The notes under the pieces were generated by a model. That model had not been told where the DNA came from. It saw only the letters and a program-made list of their open reading frames with translations, and searched no databases. The position numbers and the translations under genes are program-made. A stretch of 5,522 nt of DNA from an uncultured Faecalibacterium sp. (GTDB lineage: Bacteria > Bacillota > Clostridia > Oscillospirales > Ruminococcaceae): NCBI GenBank assembly GCA_945982465.1, contig CAMFSB010000129.1, positions 1-5,522 of the forward strand, read 5' to 3'. This document shows, piece by piece, positions 1 through 4,592 of this stretch. Numbering within the stretch: position 1 is the first letter of the stretch; the number at the start of each line of letters is the position of its first letter.

Positions 1-975
1 GGTGAGCGCGGCCTGGCCGAACCAGCCGTCGGCCCGCAGGGGCAGCCGTTCGGCGCAGCCCTGGCGGCTGGCCTCCTGGCCGGAGGTCTGCCGGTGGTAG
101 AACATATACCAATCGCCGCCCAGCTGCACCAGGCCGCCGTGGGCGTTGCCGTAGGGCATGACAGGCGCTTGATTGCCGTTCAAGCCAAAGTCGGCGTTGC
201 TCACCAGCGCGCCCGCATAGCGGTAGGGACCCAGCGGGGCGTCGGCCAGGGCGTAGGCCATCTCGTGGCTCAGCTCGCTGGAATAGACCATCACATACTT
301 GCCGTTGATCTTGCGCGGGCTGGACGCCTCGTAAAAGCCGTGGCCCTCAAAGCCGGTGCCGGCGGTCACGTTGGCGCCCGGCAGCACCTCCACCGGCCCC
401 TGCCGGATGGTGAGCATGTCCGCTTCCAGCTCAAAGCCCATGCTGGTCTGGGGGAACACCACGCCCGCCTGGCGGAACCGTTCGGGCACGGGGCCGGGCA
501 TGCAGAAGCCCACAAACAGATACACCCGGCCGTCGTCGTCCACCAGAACGCCCGGGTCGAACATCTTGAACGCCTCAAAGGGCTTGCCGTCGGCCGTGCG
601 CACCACGCCGTAGGGGGCGAACGGCCCGGCGGGCGTGTCGCTCACCGCCACGCGGCACAGCCGCTGCATGTTGGCATTGTAATACAGGTAATACCGGCCG
701 TCCGGCCCGCGCACCACATCCGGCGCGGCCATGGCGTCCTGTTCGGTCAGGTCGGGGTCCTGCTCCCGCTTCCAGGCGGTACCGTCGCAGCGCCAGTCGC
801 CCAGATCATCCAGCGGGGCGCTCCACACCATGTAGTCGCCGGGGCAAAAGCCTTTTTCGCCGCCGGCAAAGTCGTGCGAGCCGTAGACATACAGCCGATC
901 GCCGAAAATGCGCGGTTCACCGTCGGGGATATACTCCCACAAAGGCAGGTAGGGGTTGAGGGCCAGGTGCTTCAT
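1..975 (-). CDS. Glycoside hydrolase family 43 protein, 3' end outside window
   Basis: The first 325 residues are visible, with no stop before the left edge. The protein looks like a five-bladed beta-propeller GH43 enzyme, a family that removes arabinofuranosyl or xylosyl units from plant polysaccharide fragments. Visible motifs: IPDGEPRIFGDRLYVYGSHD at 16-35, where Asp18 is the likely general base; AAPDVV at 83-88 followed by RYYLYYN, typical of a propeller blade; MFDPGVLVDDDGRVYLF from 138, where Asp140 is the likely pKa-modulating Asp; and GHGFYEASSPRKI from 211, where Glu216 is the likely general acid. There is no signal peptide, so I infer a cytoplasmic enzyme acting on imported oligosaccharides. 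The ATG at 975-973 is preceded by AAAGGAG seven bases upstream, which fixes the start. It lies 143 bases downstream of the aldolase on the same strand with no clear promoter of its own. Exact substrate and GH43 subfamily cannot be decided here; a C-terminal accessory domain may lie outside the window. Confidence 0.88.
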   Translation of the reverse strand, partial: MKHLALNPYLPLWEYIPDGEPRIFGDRLYVYGSHDFAGGEKGFCPGDYMVWSAPLDDLGDWRCDGTAWKREQDPDLTEQDAMAAPDVVRGPDGRYYLYYNANMQRLCRVAVSDTPAGPFAPYGVVRTADGKPFEAFKMFDPGVLVDDDGRVYLFVGFCMPGPVPERFRQAGVVFPQTSMGFELEADMLTIRQGPVEVLPGANVTAGTGFEGHGFYEASSPRKINGKYVMVYSSELSHEMAYALADAPLGPYRYAGALVSNADFGLNGNQAPVMPYGNAHGGLVQLGGDWYMFYHRQTSGQEASRQGCAERLPLRADGWFGQAALT

Positions 976-982
976 CGCGGTG

Positions 983-989
983 CTCCTTT
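983..989 (-). promoter_or_regulatory. Ribosome binding site of the GH43 gene
   Basis: The minus strand reads AAAGGAG, seven bases before the ATG at 975-973. It fixes the start of a gene that has no in-window stop and would otherwise be easy to miss. Confidence 0.8.
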
Positions 990-994
990 CGTGC

Positions 995-1008
995 GCACAA
1001 AAATGTGC
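995..1008. repeat. Short inverted repeat just upstream of the GH43 ribosome binding site
   Basis: GCACA and TGTGC are perfect 5-bp arms around an AAAA spacer, six bases upstream of the AAAGGAG of the GH43 gene. It also overlaps the 8-bp palindrome GTGCGCAC at 991-998. It could be a small operator or a leader hairpin affecting translation. The arms are short and chance is possible. Confidence 0.3.
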
Positions 1009-1036
1009 AAAAGCCCCGCGGAGCCGCTGGCAGGGC
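1009..1036 (-). terminator. Possible weak terminator or attenuator between fba and the GH43 gene
   Basis: Read on the minus strand, GCCCTGC (1036-1030) pairs with GCGGGGC (1019-1013) across a 10-base loop, with one G-U pair, and is followed directly by TTTT (1012-1009). The T-run is short, so termination would be partial. A second stem (GGCTTCTCC 1062-1054 with GGAGAGGCC 1042-1034) shares three bases with the first, so the two cannot form fully together. This is inferred from the sequence by eye, with no folding energy calculated. Confidence 0.4.
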
Positions 1037-1118
1037 CTCTCCGTAAGCAAAGGGGAGAAGCCATGCGCGGCGCCGCGGGGCGGGTGTTTTCAGGGCAGGC
1101 GGCGCAGCGCCCGCGCGA

Positions 1119-1982
1119 TCAGCCCTTGCCGGCGCAGCCGAACAGGTTGATCTTTTCCACGCACTTGGCGCTGATGGCCTTGGCGCCGGGCGCCAGCAGC
1201 TTGCGCGGGTCAAAGCCCTTGCCCTGCTGATCCTTGCCCGCTTCGATGTACTTGCGGGTGGCCTCGGCGAACACCAGCTGACACTCGGTGTTGATATTGA
1301 TCTTGGAAACGCCCAGGCTGATGGCCTTGGCGATCATCTCATCGGGGATGCCCGTGCCGCCGTGCAGCACCAGCGGGATGTTGTTGGTGGCCTTGTGGCC
1401 GCGGCCCCGCGCCGCAAAGTCCAGGCCCTTCCAGTTTTCGGGGTACACGCCGTGGATGTTGCCGATGCCGGCGGCCAGGAAATCCACGCCCAGCGCGGCG
1501 ATCTTGGCGCACTCCTCGGGGTCGGCGATCTCGCCGGAGCCGACCACGCCGTCCTCCACGCCGCCGATGGAGCCGACCTCGGCTTCGATGGACATGCCGT
1601 TGGCATGGGCCAGCGCCACCAGCTCCTTGGTTTTGGCCACGTTTTCCTCAATGGGGTAATGGCTGCCGTCGAACATGATGGACGAGAAGCCGGCCTCCAC
1701 GCAGGCCTTGCAGCCCTCGTAGCTGCCGTGGTCCAGGTGCAGCGCCACCGGCACGGTGATGCCCATTTCCTCCACCATGGCCTTGACCATGGCGGCCACG
1801 GTCTTGTAGCCGGTCATGTACTTGCCGGCGCCCTCCGAAACGCCCAGGATCACCGGGCTCTTCATTTCCTCACAAGCCTGCAGGATGCTCTTGGTCCATT
1901 CCAGATTATTGATGTTGAACTGCGGCACACCGTAGTGGCCATCGCGGGCTTTCAGCAGCATTTCCGTTGCGTTTACCAGCAT
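1119..1982 (-). CDS. fba: Class II fructose-1,6-bisphosphate aldolase
   Basis: This 287-residue protein is a zinc-dependent class II aldolase that reversibly splits fructose 1,6-bisphosphate into dihydroxyacetone phosphate and glyceraldehyde 3-phosphate in cytoplasmic glycolysis. The length is normal for the family. Motifs in order: GVPQFNINN at 18-26; HLDHGS at 82-87, with Asp84 as the expected catalytic acid/base and His85 a zinc ligand; MFDGSHYPIEENV at 103-115; EAEVGSIGGVEDG at 133-145; GNIHGVYP at 174-181, with His177 a zinc ligand; LHGGTGIP at 206-213, with His207 a zinc ligand and the following glycines binding phosphate; and KININTE at 227-233, also phosphate-binding. The start ATG (1982-1980) has GGAGGT eight bases upstream. 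The stop is TGA at 1121-1119. A recognisable promoter lies about 70-100 bases upstream. The closely related tagatose-bisphosphate aldolases (GatY/KbaY) are an alternative, but no tagatose or galactitol genes are nearby, so fba is preferred. Confidence 0.95.
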   Translation of the reverse strand: MLVNATEMLLKARDGHYGVPQFNINNLEWTKSILQACEEMKSPVILGVSEGAGKYMTGYKTVAAMVKAMVEEMGITVPVALHLDHGSYEGCKACVEAGFSSIMFDGSHYPIEENVAKTKELVALAHANGMSIEAEVGSIGGVEDGVVGSGEIADPEECAKIAALGVDFLAAGIGNIHGVYPENWKGLDFAARGRGHKATNNIPLVLHGGTGIPDEMIAKAISLGVSKININTECQLVFAEATRKYIEAGKDQQGKGFDPRKLLAPGAKAISAKCVEKINLFGCAGKG

Positions 1983-1990
1983 ACCAGATT

Positions 1991-1996
1991 ACCTCC
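1991..1996 (-). promoter_or_regulatory. Ribosome binding site of fba
   Basis: GGAGGT on the minus strand, eight bases before the ATG at 1982-1980. This is a near-ideal Shine-Dalgarno sequence, consistent with a highly expressed glycolytic gene. Confidence 0.8.
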
Positions 1997-2049
1997 GTAT
2001 CTTTCCTTGGCCGCGCCCCGCGCCGGGGCACAGCTCGTCTCGTAAGGCA

Positions 2050-2078
2050 AGTATACTAAAAGCCGGGGCCAAAATCAA
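2050..2078 (-). promoter_or_regulatory. Sigma-A-type promoter of fba
   Basis: On the minus strand TTGATT (2078-2073) and TATACT (2055-2050) are separated by exactly 17 bases. The predicted transcription start is near 2043, which gives a leader of about 60 nt before the fba ATG. The same -10 hexamer, TATACT, is seen in the other two promoters proposed in this window, which supports the call. Confidence 0.7.
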
Positions 2079-2098
2079 TGCGGCAGGGGCGTAACGAC

Positions 2099-2116
2099 AC
2101 AATTTTGGCAAATTGT
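2099..2116. promoter_or_regulatory. Operator-like palindrome upstream of the fba promoter
   Basis: ACAATTTTGGCAAATTGT is a perfect 7-bp inverted repeat (ACAATTT/AAATTGT) around TGGC. It is AT-rich inside very GC-rich surroundings and lies 20 bases upstream of the fba -35 box. The position would suit an activator or a repressor. I do not recognise the cognate regulator. Confidence 0.35.
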
Positions 2117-2278
2117 CCGCCCAGGGCGGCCCTATGGGCCGGGGCACGCCGGGGGAGAGATCCTGCGCCCGGCCGCGGCCGCCGCTGCCCGCCGCACGGC
2201 CGGCTGAAGGGAACGGCACCCGCATTGGAGCCGGGCGCCCGTGCCCGGCGGGGCAGCGCGAAGCAGGGCGCCGCGCCG

Positions 2279-3214
2279 CTACAGCAGCTCCCGGCCAGGG
2301 CCGTGCTGCGCCCAGGCGAAAATATACTGCTGGGCAATGCCCGCCGTGCCGCCGGTGCGCCGGTTCAAATACCGGCCCGCGTCCCGCACGCGGCCGGTAA
2401 ACAGCGCCCGGTCGGCCTTTTTCATCCACACATCCACCGGGTAGGCGTCCCACCGGGCCAGGCCGTACAGCAGCGTGCAGTCGGCTACCTTCGGTCCCAC
2501 GCCCCGCACCTGCATCAAAAGGCGGCGGGCCTGCTCGGTGGGCAGGGCGCGCAGCTCCTGCTCACGCAGGGTCCCCCCGGCCACGCAGCGCGCCGCGTCC
2601 AGAATGTAGGCGGCCCGCCAGCCTGCCCGCAGAAAGGCCAGGTCCTCCTCGCGCAGCGTTGCCAGCCGCTGCGCGGTGGGAAATGCGTACAGCCCGCCCG
2701 GCGTACCCGCCCCGGTTTGGCCCGCGGGGGCGTCTGCTGTGCCGCCGGCGGGCACGGCGACGGCCGCCGCCAGTTCCGGCGGTACAGGGCCCAGCGGCTC
2801 GCCCAGCGCCCGGCACAGCCGGCCGATGATGGCGCGGATGCGGGGGATGTTGTTGTTCTGGCTGATGATAAAGCTGACCAGCGTTTCAAAAAAGGGCTGG
2901 CGCAGCACCCGGATGCCCGGCGCGCAGGCCACGCACCCGGCCAGGCGGGGGTGGGCCGCGCAGAACACGCGCTGCAAAGCGGCGTAATCCATATCCAGCG
3001 CAAAGTAGCTTTGCCAGAACGCCGGCTCGGCTTCGGGCGCATAGCCGGCCAGGCCGGTCAGCTCCAGCGCGCCGCCGGGCAGGGTGCGGGCCAGCACGGC
3101 GCGGCGTTCCACCACGCCCAGCCAGCCCTGCGGCGTGCTCTGCCAGCGGAAGCACTGGCCGCTTTGCAGTGTCTGCGGCAGATCCAGCCCGCCGGTGCAG
3201 GGGAATACAAGCAT
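2279..3214 (-). CDS. ogg: 8-oxoguanine DNA glycosylase/AP lyase, OGG1 type
   Basis: This 311-residue helix-hairpin-helix DNA glycosylase excises 8-oxoguanine paired with cytosine and can nick the abasic site. Numbering is from the ATG at 3214. The N-terminal OGG domain shows LQSGQCFRW at 16-24. SFIISQNNNIPRIR at 114-127 matches the OGG1 segment whose Asn triplet fills the gap left by the flipped base and whose Arg (here 125) contacts the orphan cytosine. MQVRGVGPKVADC (235-247) is the hairpin with catalytic Lys242. PVDVWMKKA (260-268) carries the conserved Asp261. AGIAQQYIF near 291-299 is the usual C-terminal helix. An Ala/Gly/Pro-rich stretch at about 150-175 is an unusual low-complexity insert between helices. 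An upstream ATG at 3223 would add three residues, but AGGAG directly abuts it, whereas the ATG at 3214 has nine bases of spacing. The stop is TAG at 2281-2279. Bacterial relatives are often labelled DNA-3-methyladenine glycosylase; the QNNN and GPK motifs favour OGG. Confidence 0.9.
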   Translation of the reverse strand: MLVFPCTGGLDLPQTLQSGQCFRWQSTPQGWLGVVERRAVLARTLPGGALELTGLAGYAPEAEPAFWQSYFALDMDYAALQRVFCAAHPRLAGCVACAPGIRVLRQPFFETLVSFIISQNNNIPRIRAIIGRLCRALGEPLGPVPPELAAAVAVPAGGTADAPAGQTGAGTPGGLYAFPTAQRLATLREEDLAFLRAGWRAAYILDAARCVAGGTLREQELRALPTEQARRLLMQVRGVGPKVADCTLLYGLARWDAYPVDVWMKKADRALFTGRVRDAGRYLNRRTGGTAGIAQQYIFAWAQHGPGRELL

Positions 3215-3223
3215 GCAAAACAT

Positions 3224-3228
3224 CTCCT
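3224..3228 (-). promoter_or_regulatory. Ribosome binding site that decides the glycosylase start
   Basis: AGGAG on the minus strand ends immediately before the ATG at 3223-3221, which leaves no spacing for that start. The in-frame ATG at 3214-3212 is nine bases away, a normal distance, so it is the likelier start. Confidence 0.65.
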
Positions 3229-3233
3229 ATAAA

Positions 3234-3243
3234 GTTTTCAACA
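3234..3243 (+). repeat. GTTTTCAACA motif, copy 1 (DnaA-box-like)
   Basis: Exact copy of the 10-mer on the plus strand. It overlaps one base of the glycosylase -10 hexamer and covers the predicted transcription start, so a protein bound here should block that promoter. The core TTTTCAACA differs from the DnaA box TTATCCACA at two positions. Confidence 0.55.
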
Positions 3244-3251
3244 GTATACCA
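3243..3251 (-). promoter_or_regulatory. Extended -10 promoter of the glycosylase gene
   Basis: The minus strand reads TGGTATACT, an extended -10 (TGN plus TATACT at 3248-3243). A weak -35 (CTCACA, four of six matches) sits 17 bases upstream. Transcription would start near 3236, only about 20 bases before the chosen ATG and inside the GTTTTCAACA motif at 3234-3243. Confidence 0.55.
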
Positions 3252-3377
3252 CAGGCTTTGTGCGTTGTGAGGTAAATCGCCGAAAAAATGCCAGCTTTCG
3301 GGCGCCGAAAACCGTCAGATTTCCGACTTGCAAATTACAGCCGGTAGGTTTGCGGCAGAAAGCGGAACAAAAAAGGA

Positions 3378-3387
3378 TGTTGAAAAC
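3378..3387 (-). repeat. GTTTTCAACA motif, copy 2 (DnaA-box-like)
   Basis: Exact copy of the 10-mer on the minus strand, at the outer end of the left arm of the long inverted repeat. Three bases downstream, TTTTCCACT (3398-3390, minus strand) is another box-like nonamer. Confidence 0.55.
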
Positions 3388-3399
3388 TCAGTGGAAAAA

Positions 3400-3411
3400 G
3401 TTGAATTCAAC
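3400..3411. repeat. 12-bp perfect palindrome
   Basis: GTTGAATTCAAC is its own reverse complement. It lies at the inner edge of the left arm of the long inverted repeat and shares the GTTGAA/TTCAAC core with the repeated 10-mer, so it may be a degenerate member of the same motif set. Confidence 0.4.
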
Positions 3412-3457
3412 CACGGAAACAGGCTGAAAACCGGCATTTCTTCACTTTCTCCACCGA

Positions 3458-3467
3458 GTTTTCAACA
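3458..3467 (+). repeat. GTTTTCAACA motif, copy 3 (DnaA-box-like)
   Basis: Exact copy on the plus strand at the outer end of the right arm of the long inverted repeat. It directly abuts TTTTCCACA on the minus strand (3476-3468). Together they form TTTTCAACATGTGGAAAA, a back-to-back pair of nonamers differing at one symmetric position. Confidence 0.6.
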
Positions 3468-3476
3468 TGTGGAAAA
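3468..3476 (-). promoter_or_regulatory. Near-consensus DnaA box TTTTCCACA
   Basis: The minus strand reads TTTTCCACA, one mismatch from the canonical DnaA box TTATCCACA. It is the best single match in the cluster and abuts copy 3 of the repeated 10-mer. Confidence 0.45.
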
Positions 3477-3514
3477 GCTGTCGGGCCGGTTTTACCCGCT
3501 GTATAGGCCCGCCG

Positions 3515-3524
3515 TGTTGAAAAC
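3515..3524 (-). repeat. GTTTTCAACA motif, copy 4 (DnaA-box-like)
   Basis: Exact copy on the minus strand, 118 bases upstream of the methyltransferase -10 box. The flanks (GTGTTGAAAACTTTTCCCG) are unrelated to those of the inverted repeat, so the motif itself is what is conserved. Confidence 0.55.
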
Positions 3525-3638
3525 TTTTCCCGCCGGGTCTGAAACCCCGCCCGTGCGCCCATACTGGCCCCGGCGGGCCGCCCTGTGCGAAAAGAAGCGA
3601 AAAAGTGCGCATTCCGTATGGCAATGGCGGCGGGCTTA

Positions 3639-3647
3639 TGCTATACT
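3639..3647 (+). promoter_or_regulatory. Extended -10 promoter of the methyltransferase operon
   Basis: TGCTATACT is an extended -10 (TG, one base, TATACT at 3642-3647). The hexamer 17 bases upstream, TGGCAA, is a poor -35, as expected for an extended -10 promoter. A start near 3654 gives a leader of about 95 nt. Confidence 0.55.
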
Positions 3648-3750
3648 TTTATCTGTATATGACCCGTGGGGCTGCGCGCACGCGCGCCGGCGGGAACAAA
3701 ACGAAAAAACGGGAGCGCGGCCGCCGGTTTCGCCCCGCGGAGGATACGGA

Positions 3751-4548
3751 ATGGAAGAAAAAACGACGCGGCGCGCCCGCCCGGCCCGCCAGCCGGAGCC
3801 GGAGCAGGGCCGCGGCAGCCTGGTATACGGCAAAAACCCGGTGGCAGAGCTGCTGAAAAGCGGCAAGGGCGTGGACACAGTGCTGCTGGCGGAGGGGATG
3901 GCTCCGGCGGTGGCCGGGTATTATACGGCCCTGGCCAAGGAAGCGGGGGCGGCGGTCAAGCGGGTGCACGCCAACAAGCTGCGGGCCATCACCGGCACCG
4001 AGAGCCATCAGGGGGTGGCCGCCTTTGCCAGCGAGATCGCCTACGCAACGCTGGACGAACTGCTGGCGGCGGCAAAGGCCAAGGGCGAGCCGCCGTTTCT
4101 GGTGCTGGCGGACGGCATCGAGGACCCGCACAACCTGGGCGCGGTGATGCGCAGCGCGCTGCTGTGCGGCGCGCACGGCATGGTCATCCCCAAGCGGGGC
4201 GGCGCGGCGGTAACACCCACCGTGCTCAAGGCCAGCGCCGGGGCGGCCGAACGGCTGCCGGTGGCGCGTGTGGCGAACATCGGCGAAAGCATTCGCCGCC
4301 TGAAAGAGCAGGGCGTGTTTGTATACTGCGCGGATATGGACGGCGTTTCGCTGAAACAGAACGACCTGACCGGGCCGATCGCCCTGGTGCTGGGCAGCGA
4401 GGGCAGCGGCGTGTCGCCGCTGGTAAAAAAGCTGTGCGACGGCGTGGTGAGCCTGGATATGGCGGCCCGTGACACCGGTGTGGACAGCTACAATGTTTCG
4501 GTGGCGGCGGGGATCATCCTGTACGAGATCCAGTCGCAGCGCGGCTGA
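3751..4548 (+). CDS. rlmB: TrmH/RlmB-family 23S rRNA 2'-O-ribose methyltransferase
   Basis: This 265-residue SPOUT (trefoil-knot) enzyme transfers a methyl group from S-adenosylmethionine to a ribose 2'-OH, most likely a guanosine in 23S rRNA. A basic, probably flexible N-terminus (1-22) precedes the substrate-binding domain: VYGKNPVAELL at 25-35 and TESHQGVAAF at 83-92. In the catalytic domain, motif 1 is DGIEDPHNLGAVMRSA (121-136, Asn128 and Arg134), motif 2 is LVLGSEGSGVSPLV (212-225, Glu217), and motif 3 ends in SYNVSVAAGIILYE (246-259, Asn248). Motif 3 departs from the usual IPM-x-G form: it reads SLDMAARDTGVDSYN, about three residues longer. GGAGG at 3739-3743, seven bases before the ATG, fixes the start; the frame stays open upstream to 3328, but that part is leader and intergenic DNA. 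The downstream gene starts 44 bases after the stop. Family membership is certain; RlmB rather than another TrmH-family target is inferred. Confidence 0.92.
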   Translation: MEEKTTRRARPARQPEPEQGRGSLVYGKNPVAELLKSGKGVDTVLLAEGMAPAVAGYYTALAKEAGAAVKRVHANKLRAITGTESHQGVAAFASEIAYATLDELLAAAKAKGEPPFLVLADGIEDPHNLGAVMRSALLCGAHGMVIPKRGGAAVTPTVLKASAGAAERLPVARVANIGESIRRLKEQGVFVYCADMDGVSLKQNDLTGPIALVLGSEGSGVSPLVKKLCDGVVSLDMAARDTGVDSYNVSVAAGIILYEIQSQRG

Positions 4549-4592
4549 AACCGGATAAGGCCATTGAAATGGAACGAAAGGGGCAAAGCGAA

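Larger units (their letters stand above)
1983..2278. other. Intergenic region between the glycosylase gene and fba
   Basis: This 296-base stretch holds the fba leader, ribosome binding site and promoter (up to 2078) and the palindrome at 2099-2116. Between about 2120 and 2278 it is extremely GC-rich with several short dyads: CGGCCC-TAT-GGGCCG at 2127-2141, and GCCGGGC/GCCCGGC at 2230-2236 and 2243-2249. The second dyad is 30 bases past the glycosylase stop and could help end its transcript, but neither dyad is followed by a T-run on the minus strand. I see no gene here: the open frames across it match no family I recognise and have no supporting ribosome binding site. Confidence 0.6.
3378..3467. 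repeat. 24-nt inverted repeat, two mismatches, 42-nt spacer
   Basis: The arms are 3378-3401 and 3444-3467. The left arm and the reverse complement of the right arm agree at 22 of 24 positions, beginning TGTTGAAAACTC. In a minus-strand transcript both mismatches become G-U pairs, giving a continuous stem, and three bases after it comes TTTTTT (3374-3369). In a plus-strand transcript the same positions are A-C mismatches. It may be a paired protein-binding site or a bidirectional/minus-strand hairpin terminator. Confidence 0.6.
3215..3750. other. Divergent intergenic region with clustered DnaA-box-like motifs
   Basis: About 0.5 kb without a credible gene lies between two divergently transcribed genes. 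It is visibly richer in A/T than the genes, especially at 3225-3480. It contains the glycosylase promoter, four GTTTTCAACA motifs and two TTTTCCAC variants, a long inverted repeat at 3378-3467, the 12-bp palindrome GTTGAATTCAAC at 3400-3411, a 9-bp dyad AAAACCGGC/GCCGGTTTT (3427-3435 and 3485-3493), the methyltransferase promoter near 3642, and a GC-rich leader with a possible CCGGCGG/CCGCCGG hairpin (3687-3693 and 3721-3727). The frame of the methyltransferase stays open back to 3328, but that part has no ribosome binding site or family similarity. Confidence 0.65.

Noticed and set aside
94..1230. Long plus-strand open frame opposite the GH43 gene and the aldolase end
   Set aside because: It is His/Ala/Val/Gly-rich with no family resemblance and no ribosome binding site, and it lies opposite well-supported genes. 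Long antisense frames are expected in GC-rich coding DNA.
1362..2045. Plus-strand open frame opposite fba
   Set aside because: Its composition (His, Gly, Val, Gln) is that of the complement of a strongly conserved aldolase.
1989..2453. Minus-strand frame spanning the fba upstream region and the glycosylase end
   Set aside because: It overlaps the fba promoter and the glycosylase gene, is Arg/Pro/Gly-rich, and resembles no protein family I know.
2078..3232. 384-codon plus-strand open frame opposite the glycosylase
   Set aside because: It is rich in Ala/Gly/Arg/Gln with no motifs, while the minus strand here encodes all OGG catalytic motifs.
3378..3467. Insertion-sequence or MITE remnant
   Set aside because: The inverted repeat has no flanking target-site duplication that I can see and no transposase fragment. 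Without a genome-wide copy search it stays a local dyad.
3234..3524. CRISPR array from repeated 10-mers
   Set aside because: The repeats are too short, alternate in orientation, are unevenly spaced, and have no cas genes nearby.
3224..3530. Calling the box cluster the chromosomal replication origin
   Set aside because: There is no dnaA, dnaN, recF or rpmH nearby, no exact TTATCCACA box and no clear AT-rich unwinding element. Only a DnaA-box-like cluster is supported.
3328..3750. Upstream extension of the methyltransferase frame (141 more codons)
   Set aside because: It crosses the inverted repeat, box motifs and promoter, lacks a ribosome binding site, and the family starts near VYGKNPV shortly after the ATG at 3751, which has GGAGG at proper spacing.
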